DNA of 64,000 nt from Helicobacter equorum (GTDB lineage Bacteria > Campylobacterota > Campylobacteria > Campylobacterales > Helicobacteraceae), in the NCBI RefSeq assembly GCF_900198655.1, contig NZ_FZPO01000002.1:1-64000 (forward strand). Reading direction: 5' to 3'. Under the pieces are notes generated by a model. That model made no database searches, had not been told where the DNA came from, and worked only from the letters and a program-made list of their open reading frames with translations. A program made the translations under genes and the position numbers. Positions 1 through 7,009 of the stretch are shown here, in pieces. Every line of letters starts with the position of its first letter. Position 1 is the stretch's first letter.

Positions 1-283
1 TTAGGTTCTCCGCCACTCTCCGGTAAATGATGAATAAAAGCCAATGTAATAAAACCAGATTCTGTCAAAGTCTGTGCATATAACCCAGAAGTCTGTCCTT
101 TTAGCGCACTAAAAGGACACTAATTGTGATAGCAGGAAATTTTTTGGATATGCAATCTTAGGGATATACAAATCCCCCAATTAGCGTAATCCCGTAGCGA
201 TTTTTAAAATGCACTTTTTGTGTTTGCACCTTTTGGCTTTTTGCAAAAGGCTTATCTCAAGAATCCACATTCTGTGCCATCAT
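1..283 (-). pseudogene. Alpha/beta hydrolase (YcjY/dienelactone-hydrolase-like), decayed 5' part, runs off left edge
   Basis: Read on the minus strand from an ATG-ATG at 283-278, preceded by a GGAGGTGTG ribosome-binding site, the conceptual translation matches the N-terminus of a family of alpha/beta hydrolases: QKVHFKNRYGITL, then SALKGQTSGLYAQTL, then ESGFITLAF and ESGGEP. The frame is broken by a TGA after eight codons, a TAA after GGFVYP, and a frameshift near 118-124. The stretch where the family usually has AFDxSxxGESGGEP reads AFIHHLPESGGEP. The rest lies outside the window. I recognise the family from residue pattern memory only. It is a pseudogene unless the assembly has several errors here. 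Confidence 0.6.
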
Positions 284-394
284 CACACCTCCAAATATAC
301 AAATATGTGCTACAAATGCCTGTAAAACATTCATACGATCTTCTATACAAACAGCATAAACCTTATTACAGGTTTTAAAAAATGGATTTAAAAG

Positions 395-538
395 ATGAGA
401 ATTACTCTAAGTCAAGAGCTATATGAATTATTTTGCAAATATTATGGAATATACACCTAAGGCGATATTTTTATAAAAGCTACGATACAGGGTGAAAAAT
501 ATGGAGTGTTGCAAGTAGGGGTAAGTGTGAATTTTTAA
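395..538 (+). pseudogene. Possible C-terminal remnant of an outer-membrane beta-barrel protein
   Basis: The last open stretch ends in the residues GEKYGVLQVGVSVNF followed by TAA at 536-538. Alternating hydrophobic residues and a terminal Phe are typical of the last strand of a beta-barrel outer-membrane protein or autotransporter. The frame is interrupted by a TAA just upstream, and no start or barrel body can be traced. A perfect inverted repeat follows at once, which suits a gene end. The rest of 293-546 shows no gene I can support. Weak call. Confidence 0.3.
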
Positions 539-546
539 AGTTATGA

Positions 547-582
547 AAATACAGAATCTCCCATATGGAAGATTCTGTATTT
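547..582. terminator. Bidirectional terminator hairpin built on AGAATCT/AGATTCT
   Basis: A perfect 13-bp inverted repeat (547-559 with 570-582) has a 10-nt loop containing a further CCATATGG palindrome. It lies between the plus-strand remnant and the end of minus-strand luxS. The arms contain AGAATCT and AGATTCT, the heptamer that is over-represented throughout the window. Confidence 0.6.
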
Positions 583-603
583 GGGCTAGATTCTCATCAA
601 GGC

Positions 604-1092
604 TTATGATATATCTTTAAGAAGAATCTTTTGTGTATCCATAATCCCAACACCTCTATTTAATACATTTGTAGCAATATCTTGCGCTTCTTTTAGAGAA
701 TGCATTGCATATGTGCCACATTGATATTTGTTGGCTTCAGGGATTGTATCAACCTTGAGAATATCTCTCATACTTGCTTCCCACGCATCTTTGACACTTT
801 CATCACTAGGCGCACCTATGACGCTCATATAAAACCCTGTGCGACAACCCATAGGCGATATATCGATAATCTCTGTCTTAGTATCGTTGAGGTGATCGCG
901 CATAAATCCCGCAAAAAGATGCTCAAGCGTATGAATCCCTTTTTCGCTCAAAATCTCTTCATTTGGCACACAAAAACGCAAATCAAAAACACTCACCTTA
1001 TCACCCTTTGGTGTTTGCATTGTCTTTGCCAAACGCACCGCTGGAGCTGGCATAATGGTATGATCAACTTTAAAGCTATCTAATAATGGCAT
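604..1092 (-). CDS. luxS: S-ribosylhomocysteine lyase LuxS
   Basis: LuxS cleaves S-ribosylhomocysteine to homocysteine and DPD, the precursor of AI-2. It acts in the cytosolic activated-methyl cycle. The 162-residue protein has the usual length. The metal ligands are visible: HTLEH gives His54 and His58, and Cys125 lies in KYQCGTYAM. The catalytic Cys is Cys83 in GCRTGFYMS. The start ATG follows an AAGGAG ribosome-binding site. The gene stands alone, divergent from the tRNA-Sec/fliQ unit, and ends against the hairpin at 547-582. Identification is firm. Confidence 0.97.
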   Translation of the reverse strand: MPLLDSFKVDHTIMPAPAVRLAKTMQTPKGDKVSVFDLRFCVPNEEILSEKGIHTLEHLFAGFMRDHLNDTKTEIIDISPMGCRTGFYMSVIGAPSDESVKDAWEASMRDILKVDTIPEANKYQCGTYAMHSLKEAQDIATNVLNRGVGIMDTQKILLKDIS

Positions 1093-1173
1093 TTTCTCTC
1101 CTTAAAATCTATATATAAAATCGTATTGTAGCATTTTTTATAGTATTCTCTTTAGCTTTAAGCTATAAAAGTT

Positions 1174-1179
1174 TATAAT
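1174..1179 (+). promoter_or_regulatory. -10 element TATAAT for selC and probably fliQ-murB
   Basis: A consensus TATAAT lies 11 nt upstream of the predicted 5' end of tRNA-Sec, so transcription could start at or just before the tRNA. No clear -35 box is visible, which is usual for sigma80 promoters in Helicobacter. Confidence 0.5.
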
Positions 1180-1190
1180 GTAAAACTTTG

Positions 1191-1288
1191 AGGGAGGCAA
1201 GTGTGCTGGTGTGCGCCTTGGGCTTCAAACCCAAAGAAGGGCTAGGTGTCTAGCTCTTGGGGAGTTCGATTCTCTCGCCTTCTCGCCA
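1191..1288 (+). tRNA. selC: tRNA-Sec (anticodon TCA)
   Basis: The anticodon loop CTTCAAA at 1223-1229 gives TCA, flanked by a 5-bp stem TTGGG/CCCAA. The geometry is that of selenocysteine tRNA: a 6-bp D stem (GTGTGC/GTGCGC) with a 4-nt loop, a 7-bp variable arm (GGGCTAG/CTAGCTC), and an encoded CCA at 1286-1288. The 8-bp acceptor (1191-1198 with 1277-1284) pairs at seven positions, with an A-C mismatch at the outermost pair, so the exact 5' end is uncertain by a base. No selenoprotein gene or selA/B/D is visible in this window. It sits 36 nt upstream of fliQ. Confidence 0.85.
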
Positions 1289-1324
1289 AAGGTTTGCATA
1301 CAACATTCTCTAGCAAGGAAGCCT

Positions 1325-1591
1325 ATGGAATCTCAACTTATGAGTTTAGCAATACAAACATATAAAATCACTCTTATTCTTTCATTGCCTATGCTTTTGG
1401 CTGGACTTATCGTAGGGCTTTTGGTAAGTATTTTCCAAGCCACTACCCAAATCAATGAGATGACTCTAAGCTTTGTCCCAAAAATCTTGGCAGTTGTGGC
1501 AGTCATTATCTTTACTATGCCGTGGATGATTGGCATGATTACGGATTATACGACTATGCTTTTTAATATGATTGCAGATATTAAGTTTTAA
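1325..1591 (+). CDS. fliQ: Flagellar export apparatus protein FliQ
   Basis: FliQ is a small inner-membrane subunit of the flagellar type III export gate, working with FliP and FliR. The 88-residue product has the usual length and two hydrophobic helices (around residues 14-36 and 52-76), separated by the conserved polar stretch ATTQINEMTLSFVPK. The start at 1325 follows an AAGGA site. An in-frame upstream extension would run back into the tRNA-Sec gene and is rejected. The stop overlaps the murB start as TAATG, so the two are translationally coupled. The fliQ-murB pairing is familiar from other Helicobacter genomes. Confidence 0.95.
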   Translation: MESQLMSLAIQTYKITLILSLPMLLAGLIVGLLVSIFQATTQINEMTLSFVPKILAVVAVIIFTMPWMIGMITDYTTMLFNMIADIKF

Positions 1592-2388
1592 TGCATACGC
1601 GCATTATTGATTTTTCTAAATATTCAAGTTTGCGTGTGGGTGCACCCATAGAGGTGCAGGTTTTGGAATCTCCGCACGAATGCCTACAGATATATGGGCA
1701 TATCATCGGCAAAGCAAATAATCTCCTTGTTTCTCCACACGCATCAAATCTGTATATGCTAGATAAACATTTTTCTTTTATCCATATAGAATCTACATGT
1801 GTGCATATCGGTGCTGCGATGAGTTCTGGGCAAATTTATAGTTTTTTCAAAAAACACGATCTTGGTGGTATGGAATTTTTGCAAGGTTTGCCCGGATCGC
1901 TTGGTGGGATTATCAAGATGAATGCCGGACTAAAGGATAAACGCGGTGGGATGCACGAAATAGATAAAAGGCTTTTGGAGGTCAATATAAATGGCATATG
2001 GATACCAAGCCATAAATTAGGCTTTGGGTATCGCAAAAGTGCTATTGAAGGCGTGATTTGTGCAGCAAAGATTCACAAAATCAAGGGCTTTAAGCATGAA
2101 CTTACACAAGATTTCTTATCATTGCGCACTCATCACCCCAAAAAACCAAGTTGCGGAAGTTGCTTTAAAAATCCCATAGGAGATTATGCTGGGAGACTTT
2201 TAGAATCTGTAGGGCTTAGAGGTTTTAGAGTTGGTAATATGGGCTTTGCACAAGAACACGCAAATTTTTTAGTGAATCTAGGGAATGGAACATTTGAAGA
2301 AGCTATCAAGCTTATTGACATAGCTAAAAAACGCGTTTTTGAATCTAGTGGCATAGAGTTAGAATGTGAGGTGCAGATTATCACATAA
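1591..2388 (+). CDS. murB: UDP-N-acetylenolpyruvoylglucosamine reductase MurB
   Basis: MurB reduces UDP-GlcNAc-enolpyruvate with NADPH and FAD to UDP-MurNAc, the second committed step of peptidoglycan precursor synthesis in the cytosol. The 265-residue protein starts with YSSLRVGAP and carries the FAD-binding motif GMEFLQGLPGSLGG near residues 90-105. It also has the catalytic segment SCGSCFKNP near residue 190, where the proton-donating Ser is kept. The short form suits Campylobacterota MurB. It overlaps fliQ by one base and is followed by a strong terminator, so fliQ-murB is a closed unit. Confidence 0.95.
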   Translation: MHTRIIDFSKYSSLRVGAPIEVQVLESPHECLQIYGHIIGKANNLLVSPHASNLYMLDKHFSFIHIESTCVHIGAAMSSGQIYSFFKKHDLGGMEFLQGLPGSLGGIIKMNAGLKDKRGGMHEIDKRLLEVNINGIWIPSHKLGFGYRKSAIEGVICAAKIHKIKGFKHELTQDFLSLRTHHPKKPSCGSCFKNPIGDYAGRLLESVGLRGFRVGNMGFAQEHANFLVNLGNGTFEEAIKLIDIAKKRVFESSGIELECEVQIIT

Positions 2389-2395
2389 CAACATT

Positions 2396-2443
2396 AAAAT
2401 GTAACCTCTAGTCTAGATAATCCCAAACTAGAGGTTACATTTT
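2396..2443. terminator. Terminator hairpin after murB
   Basis: A perfect 17-bp inverted repeat, 2396-2412 with 2427-2443 and a 14-nt loop, ends in TTTT on the plus strand. The A-run on the left arm makes it usable from the minus strand too. It separates murB from the catalase remnant. Confidence 0.8.
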
Positions 2444-2459
2444 TAGAGGACTAACTATT

Positions 2460-2651
2460 CTACGCGCTTACACATTGTCCATCGGCTTTTTGAAGTGCTG
2501 GATTTGATGCTTTTTAATTTCTACAGGAACGCCATCCATTTATTGAGCCATAAACCGGAAGTTGGGTGTGATTAATCCCCAAGCCATAGCGTTGAGTATC
2601 ACCATAGCTAAAGAGTCGCCCTTGAAGCATTTTATCAGGGCTATATCCACG
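2460..2651 (-). pseudogene. katA: Catalase (KatA) C-terminal remnant
   Basis: On the minus strand from about 2651, codons read [18 protein letters not shown] then [15 protein letters not shown]. This is the haem-proximal signature region of clade 3 catalases, whose proximal Tyr lies in RLFSYxDTQ. Stops (TAA, TAG) stand directly upstream in frame, and the frame closes again soon after. A last stretch, NPALQKADGQCVSA with a TAG at 2462-2460, looks like an original C-terminus in another frame. A short ATG AAA TTT TAA with a good ribosome-binding site (ATG at about 2675) sits just upstream. Most of the gene, including the catalytic His region, is gone. The neighbour at 2687-3166 is the usual catalase partner. 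Confidence 0.75.
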
Positions 2652-2686
2652 CTATTAAAATTTCATAATGTCTCCTTAACAAATTA

Positions 2687-3166
2687 TTAAATAGGATCGT
2701 TTGATATTTTTGGAAATTTTCCTAGCAATTTCAAACCAATTTTTTGCCACAATGAAAGTTTTTTGCGAGAATGTGCTAACAAAAGCGCAAGAATCTCTTT
2801 GCGACGAAACATTATGGCACAATTAATAGGCGTCAAGCCCAAACCATTATCTTCATCAGGGTTTGCACCATATGCAAGTAATAACTCTGCCATTTCTTTG
2901 TAGCCCTTAAAGCACACTCCAGCTAAAGGTGTTTGGGCTTTATCATTTTTCTTATCGACTTCTGCCCCTCTTTGCAACAACATTTCTGCAACCTCAAAAC
3001 TATTATTGTATGCAGCTAACATAAGCAAGGTATTCCCTTGATGATTTGCTAAATTCACATTTAAGCCGGCATTTAGCATTATCTCTAGTGAATGTTTATC
3101 ATTGCTACGAGCAAAATCAAAACTTTGAGCAATAAATTTTTCTAATTCTTCTTCTTGATGTGTCAA
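2687..3166 (-). CDS. Ankyrin-repeat protein, catalase-associated (AnkB/KapA type)
   Basis: The 159-residue protein has about three to four ankyrin repeats between residues 15 and 130, visible as NHQGNTLLMLAAYNN, KAQTPLAGVCFKGYKEMAELL and GLTPINCAIMFRRKEILALLL. A basic hydrophobic tail follows. In Campylobacter jejuni the homologous ankyrin protein beside katA helps deliver haem to catalase. In H. pylori a katA-linked gene is likewise present. Here katA is reduced to debris next door, so the protein may be orphaned or may serve another haem protein. No signal peptide is evident. A 17-bp inverted repeat lies immediately upstream of its ribosome-binding site. Confidence 0.8.
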   Translation of the reverse strand: MTHQEEELEKFIAQSFDFARSNDKHSLEIMLNAGLNVNLANHQGNTLLMLAAYNNSFEVAEMLLQRGAEVDKKNDKAQTPLAGVCFKGYKEMAELLLAYGANPDEDNGLGLTPINCAIMFRRKEILALLLAHSRKKLSLWQKIGLKLLGKFPKISNDPI

Positions 3167-3179
3167 CTTTAACTCCTTA

Positions 3180-3216
3180 TTTGTGCTAAATTTTGAATAT
3201 CAAAAATTAGCACAAA
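3180..3216. promoter_or_regulatory. 17-bp near-perfect inverted repeat upstream of the ankyrin gene
   Basis: Arms 3180-3196 and 3200-3216 match with one mismatch around a 3-nt centre. The arms read TTTGTGCTAAATTTTGA and TCAAAAATTAGCACAAA. The end of the repeat is about 13 nt from the ankyrin start codon. It could be an operator, a 5'UTR hairpin, or part of the terminator of the upstream minus-strand operon; a T-run is lacking. Confidence 0.45.
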
Positions 3217-3234
3217 ATTACAAACTCTTGTTTA

Positions 3235-3266
3235 GAATCTCAACTACAATTACTTCATTGAGATTC
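3235..3266. terminator. Inverted repeat after the isochorismatase-like gene, likely terminator
   Basis: GAATCTCAA (3235-3243) and TTGAGATTC (3258-3266) are perfectly complementary with a 14-nt loop, about 25 nt beyond the stop of the minus-strand operon pta-ackA-isochorismatase-like gene. Confidence 0.4.
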
Positions 3267-3290
3267 AAAAGCATTCTCATACAAAATGCA

Positions 3291-3890
3291 CTATTTCACA
3301 AGTGCGCTAATAGCTTTAAAATGTGGGTCTTTAGAATCTAACATGCTACCAAAAAGCACAGATTCTGTATTGATGATTTTTGCACCTTGAGTTGCCATCA
3401 GCGAGATCGCATTATTATGATTGGTATCATTACGGGAGCTTAGAGCATCTTGAACAACCCACACATTAAAATTAAGCATAAGTGCATGCAATACACTTTG
3501 CAAAATACACACATGACTCTCAATCCCGAAAATAACAAGATTTTTACACGCAGTTTGCACGACACACGAAGTGATCCCCTCATCACCAAAAATACTAAAC
3601 GTGCTTTTTTCTCTTAGCACACATTGAGGAGTTTGGGATTGCACATCGCGTGAATCAAAAGATTCTATGCGTGTAAAGACAATACTAGAATCTGTCACAC
3701 CCAATCCCTTTGGATACTGCTCGGTAACAAGAATTTTGCTCCCTAGAATCTGTGCACCCTGCAAAAGAGTATTGGTATTTTTTACCACTTCAGACTTTCG
3801 TGCCATAACAGGCAAAAGTCGCTCCTGTATATCAATGCACACAAAAAGCGAATCTGTAGGATCTAAAAGCGCTTGTGTAAAAGATTGCAT
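3291..3890 (-). CDS. Isochorismatase-family cysteine hydrolase
   Basis: The protein of about 199 residues has the isochorismatase/nicotinamidase fold. The triad candidates are Asp in VCIDIQERLLPV (about residue 20), Lys in REKSTFSIF (about residue 96) and Cys in GIESHVCIL (about residue 130). It resembles the YcaC-like subgroup, whose substrates are mostly unknown, so no reaction is assigned. The ATG at 3890 is preferred to a GTG one codon earlier because AGGA lies 8 nt upstream. It follows ackA by 9 nt, so it is probably co-transcribed with pta-ackA. Confidence 0.85.
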   Translation of the reverse strand: MQSFTQALLDPTDSLFVCIDIQERLLPVMARKSEVVKNTNTLLQGAQILGSKILVTEQYPKGLGVTDSSIVFTRIESFDSRDVQSQTPQCVLREKSTFSIFGDEGITSCVVQTACKNLVIFGIESHVCILQSVLHALMLNFNVWVVQDALSSRNDTNHNNAISLMATQGAKIINTESVLFGSMLDSKDPHFKAISALVK

Positions 3891-3899
3891 CACATAATC

Positions 3900-5096
3900 C
3901 TAGAGTTGTGAGACAATAGCTTGCGTATCACGCGCAATTACAAGCTCCTCATTAGTTGGTATCACGCATACCTTGACTTTAGAATCTGATGTAGAGATGA
4001 TCGCTTCTTTTCCACATACTTTGTTTGCCTCTGTATCAAGTTTCACACCCAAAAAGTCCAAATGATCCACAATCATACCACGTATGAAGTTGGCATTTTC
4101 ACCCACACCTGCGCAAAAACTAATAGTATCAACGCCAATAAGCACCGCACAATATGATCCGATATATTTCACTACACGATACGCAAAGGCTGCACGAGCA
4201 AGTTTTGCACGCTCATCACCTTTGAGATCTGCATCAAGCAAATCCCTAAAATCACTTGAAAGTCCAGAGATTCCAAACACACCGGATTTTTTGTTAAGAA
4301 TATTCACAATAGCTTTGGTATTAAGTCCCTCTCTATCAGCGATATAATCCAAAATAGCAGGATCTAAGTCCCCGCTTCTTGTGCCCATAATAAGTCCCTC
4401 AAGCGGTGTAAGCCCCATACTTGTATCAATACATTTACCATTTTTGATCGCAGCAATCGATGACCCATTACCAAGGTGACAAGTAATAATCTTTGAATTA
4501 TGATAATCAAGCCCCAAAAACTCCGCTGTGCGTTGTGAAACAAACTTATGACTAGTCCCATGAAACCCGTATCGGCGAACTTTGTGTTTTTCATACCATT
4601 CATATGGCACACCATACATAAAGGCTTTGGCAGGCATAGTTTGGTGAAATGCTGTATCAAAAACTGCTACCATAGGAGTATCTGGCATAAGTTTTTGGCA
4701 TGCTCTAATGCCTGTGATATTTGCTGGATTATGTAATGGTGCTAGTGCTGAACAATCTTCAACATGCTTAATCACATTTTCATCAATAAGCACAGATTCT
4801 TTAAAATACTCTCCACCATGCACAACCCTATGTCCAACAGCTGCTATTTCCTGAAGTGAGTTAATGACACCATGTTTTTTATCCGTGAGAGCTTCAAGGA
4901 CCATAGATGCTGCTTTTTGGTGATTTGGTATTGCCTCTTTTTTCTCTATTTTTTCACCATTTTTCTTGTAATTTAGCACACTACCCTCAAGTCCAATTCT
5001 ATCGCACATACCAGAAACAATCGCTTTTTCTGTCTGCATATCAATAAGTTGAAATTTAAGTGAAGAACTTCCACAATTAATAACTAAAACTTTCAT
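3900..5096 (-). CDS. ackA: Acetate kinase AckA
   Basis: AckA converts acetyl phosphate and ADP to acetate and ATP, reversibly, in the cytosol. The 398-residue length is standard. Family motifs are clear: NCGSSSLKFQL at the N-terminus, FDTAFH near residue 150, GFHGTSHKFVS near 180, and HLGNGSSIAAI near 208. A near-ideal AAGGAG precedes the ATG. It lies 32 nt downstream of pta, forming the standard acetate-overflow pair, and is followed closely by an isochorismatase-like gene. Confidence 0.98.
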   Translation of the reverse strand: MKVLVINCGSSSLKFQLIDMQTEKAIVSGMCDRIGLEGSVLNYKKNGEKIEKKEAIPNHQKAASMVLEALTDKKHGVINSLQEIAAVGHRVVHGGEYFKESVLIDENVIKHVEDCSALAPLHNPANITGIRACQKLMPDTPMVAVFDTAFHQTMPAKAFMYGVPYEWYEKHKVRRYGFHGTSHKFVSQRTAEFLGLDYHNSKIITCHLGNGSSIAAIKNGKCIDTSMGLTPLEGLIMGTRSGDLDPAILDYIADREGLNTKAIVNILNKKSGVFGISGLSSDFRDLLDADLKGDERAKLARAAFAYRVVKYIGSYCAVLIGVDTISFCAGVGENANFIRGMIVDHLDFLGVKLDTEANKVCGKEAIISTSDSKVKVCVIPTNEELVIARDTQAIVSQL

Positions 5097-5128
5097 ATTT
5101 TCTCCTTTATGTGTATTGTTATATGTAT

Positions 5129-6121
5129 CTATGCTTGTGCTTGTAATGCTGTAAGTGCCACAACACCCACGATATCATCGCTACTGCAACCGCGTGACAA
5201 ATCATTAACCGGTGCTGCCATTCCCTGTGAAATAGGACCATATGCCTCTGCTTTTGCAAGTCTTTGCACAAGCTTATAGCCGATATTGCCCGAATCCAAA
5301 TCTGGAAACACAAGCACATTCGCCTTTCCTGCCACTTTTGAACCCTTTGCTTTAGAAGCACCAATGCTTGGCACAATGGCTGCATCAAGTTGCAATTCTC
5401 CATCAATGGCAAGATCTGGTGCAAGGTTTTGAGCGATTTTAGTCGCTTCCCTTACTTTATCGATATGTGGGTGATTAGCGCTACCATAAGTAGAATGACT
5501 TAACATCCCCACAAAAGGTTCACTTTTTGTAAGCGCCTTAAATGTGTGTGCAGATGCTACCGCAATATTCGCAAGTTCCTCTGGCGTTGGATCTTGGCAA
5601 AGTGCACAATCTGCAAACACAAATGTCCCATCTAGTCCATATGCACAATCTGGCACAATCATCACAAAACATGATGAAACAATCTTAGAATCTTTTGCAG
5701 TCCCAATAATTTGCAATGATGGACGCAAAACATCAGATGTAGCGTGCAAAGCTCCTGCTACCATACCATCAGCTTTTTTTGCTTTTACCAATGCTACACC
5801 AAAATATAGCCAATCTTTGGTGAGTAATTCTCTAGCTTTTTGTGCATCCATACCTTTGTGTCCACGAAGATCGACAAAAAGCTCGACAAATTCCTCAAGC
5901 AATGATGTATTATTTGGATTAATGAATTGTGCTTTTTGCAGGTTAAGGCTAGAATCCATAGCCTTTATCTGATGTTCATCACCAAGCAAAACAATATCAG
6001 CAAAACCTTCCTCTAAAATCTTATGCGCTGCCTGCAAGGTACGGATATCGCTTGTCTCTGGTAAGACAATTGTTTTTTTATCAGCTTTTGCTTTTTGTTT
6101 AATGCCTTCAATAAAACTCAT
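5129..6121 (-). CDS. pta: Phosphate acetyltransferase Pta (short form)
   Basis: Pta exchanges CoA of acetyl-CoA for phosphate, giving acetyl phosphate for AckA. At 330 residues this is the compact form with only the PTA_PTB catalytic domain and no N-terminal DRTGG or P-loop domain. The C-terminal motif NDLSRGCSSDDIVGV is diagnostic, as is FPDLDSGNIGYKLVQRLA near residue 270. GGGAG precedes the start. The gene leads the pta-ackA unit, and an inverted repeat about 90 nt upstream may be regulatory. Confidence 0.97.
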   Translation of the reverse strand: MSFIEGIKQKAKADKKTIVLPETSDIRTLQAAHKILEEGFADIVLLGDEHQIKAMDSSLNLQKAQFINPNNTSLLEEFVELFVDLRGHKGMDAQKARELLTKDWLYFGVALVKAKKADGMVAGALHATSDVLRPSLQIIGTAKDSKIVSSCFVMIVPDCAYGLDGTFVFADCALCQDPTPEELANIAVASAHTFKALTKSEPFVGMLSHSTYGSANHPHIDKVREATKIAQNLAPDLAIDGELQLDAAIVPSIGASKAKGSKVAGKANVLVFPDLDSGNIGYKLVQRLAKAEAYGPISQGMAAPVNDLSRGCSSDDIVGVVALTALQAQA

Positions 6122-6207
6122 ATCTAATCTCCCTTTATTGTAGTTCTTAATTTACATACTAAAACAGCTAAATTAATAACTTTCTTATTTACAAAAACAG
6201 AATCTAT

Positions 6208-6233
6208 CAAAATGGAAATTTTTACCCATTTTG
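6208..6233. promoter_or_regulatory. 8-10-8 inverted repeat upstream of pta
   Basis: CAAAATGG at 6208-6215 and CCATTTTG at 6226-6233 flank a 10-nt AT-rich spacer, about 90-110 nt upstream of the pta start in the 283-nt gap between yceI and pta. Its symmetry suits a dimeric regulator site or a hairpin. Nothing else recognisable lies in this gap apart from the yceI terminator. Confidence 0.3.
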
Positions 6234-6370
6234 CACAATATATATTTTTATATGCATAGAGAATCTATGCAATATGGGATTTTATAAGGGATGATAGAAA
6301 AAGGTAACATGGGGAAAAATGATATTTATTAAAGAGGATTACACCAAAGTTTAGTGAAAAATTACATTAT

Positions 6371-6397
6371 CCTAATAAGTCCAAGAGACTTATTAGG
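6371..6397 (-). terminator. Terminator after yceI
   Basis: CCTAATAAGT (6371-6380) and ACTTATTAGG (6388-6397) form a perfect 10-bp stem with a 7-nt loop, just past the minus-strand yceI stop. A short T-rich stretch follows on the minus strand. Confidence 0.6.
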
Positions 6398-6404
6398 TAT
6401 ATAG

Positions 6405-6947
6405 TTATTGTGCGCTCGCTTCTAGCTCGATAGCGATAATTACCTTATCACTTACAGAGTTATCAGCAGTATTTTCGCCCACATTGAAATCTTTACGATT
6501 AATTTCACCTTTGAGTGATATAGAAATTATATCTTTGCCTGTTTTTGGGTGTTTAATCGGTCCGCCTATTTCTGTATCAAATACAACATTTTTCACCACA
6601 TCACGAATTTTCAGATCAGCATACACTTTACCTTTTTCAAACTTTGTCATATTCAAGGTTGCATCTGGAAATTTTTTAGAATCAAAAAAATCTGGTGCAT
6701 TGAGGTGTTTGTCCCGCATATTGTTATCGGTATTGATATCTGCAATCGCTACCTTACCATTGAATTTAGTAAGGGCTTTACCATCAAACTCAATCTCACC
6801 ACTAAATTTTTTAAAATTCCCTTTTACTTTGCTCACCATCAAATGCTTTACTTCAAATCCCACCGATGAATGTGTAGAATCTATCACATAAGTTGCCGCA
6901 CTTATACTTCCAAAAGCCACTGCCAAAGCCATCACAAAAGCCTTCAT
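6405..6947 (-). CDS. YceI-family periplasmic lipocalin-like protein
   Basis: YceI proteins are small secreted beta-barrels that bind isoprenoid-like lipids; the physiological role is unclear. The product has 180 residues with a cleavable signal peptide (MKAFVMALAVAFGSISAA), then the YceI core: YVIDSTHSSVGFEVKHLMVS, repeated beta strands, and GGPIKHPKTG. The ATG at 6947 has AAGGAG upstream; a longer upstream frame has no such support and is rejected. It lies 62 nt after dgkA and ends in its own terminator, so it may have its own promoter. Confidence 0.92.
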   Translation of the reverse strand: MKAFVMALAVAFGSISAATYVIDSTHSSVGFEVKHLMVSKVKGNFKKFSGEIEFDGKALTKFNGKVAIADINTDNNMRDKHLNAPDFFDSKKFPDATLNMTKFEKGKVYADLKIRDVVKNVVFDTEIGGPIKHPKTGKDIISISLKGEINRKDFNVGENTADNSVSDKVIIAIELEASAQ

Positions 6948-7009
6948 TGAAATCTCCTTCAAGTTTAATAAGAATCTATGCTTAAGATTCACGAATGCAT
7001 TATAACACA

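Noticed and set aside
94-119. 11-bp inverted repeat (TGTCCTTTTAG and CTAAAAGGACA) with a 4-nt loop
   Set aside because: It falls inside the alpha/beta hydrolase remnant, where both arms encode family-conserved residues, and has no T-run, so it is probably coincidental.
257-262. The early TGA in the hydrolase remnant as a selenocysteine codon
   Set aside because: A TAA and a frameshift follow within 60 codons, and the family has no Cys at this place, so decay is the simpler reading despite the nearby selC.
1211-1324. In-frame N-terminal extension of FliQ
   Set aside because: It would begin inside the tRNA-Sec gene; the ATG at 1325 has a good ribosome-binding site and gives the standard 88 residues.
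4364-4660. Antisense-frame or shifted frames within ackA and pta (for example 4364-4660 and 5119-5424)
   Set aside because: They are same-strand alternative frames of highly conserved enzymes and lack start signals.
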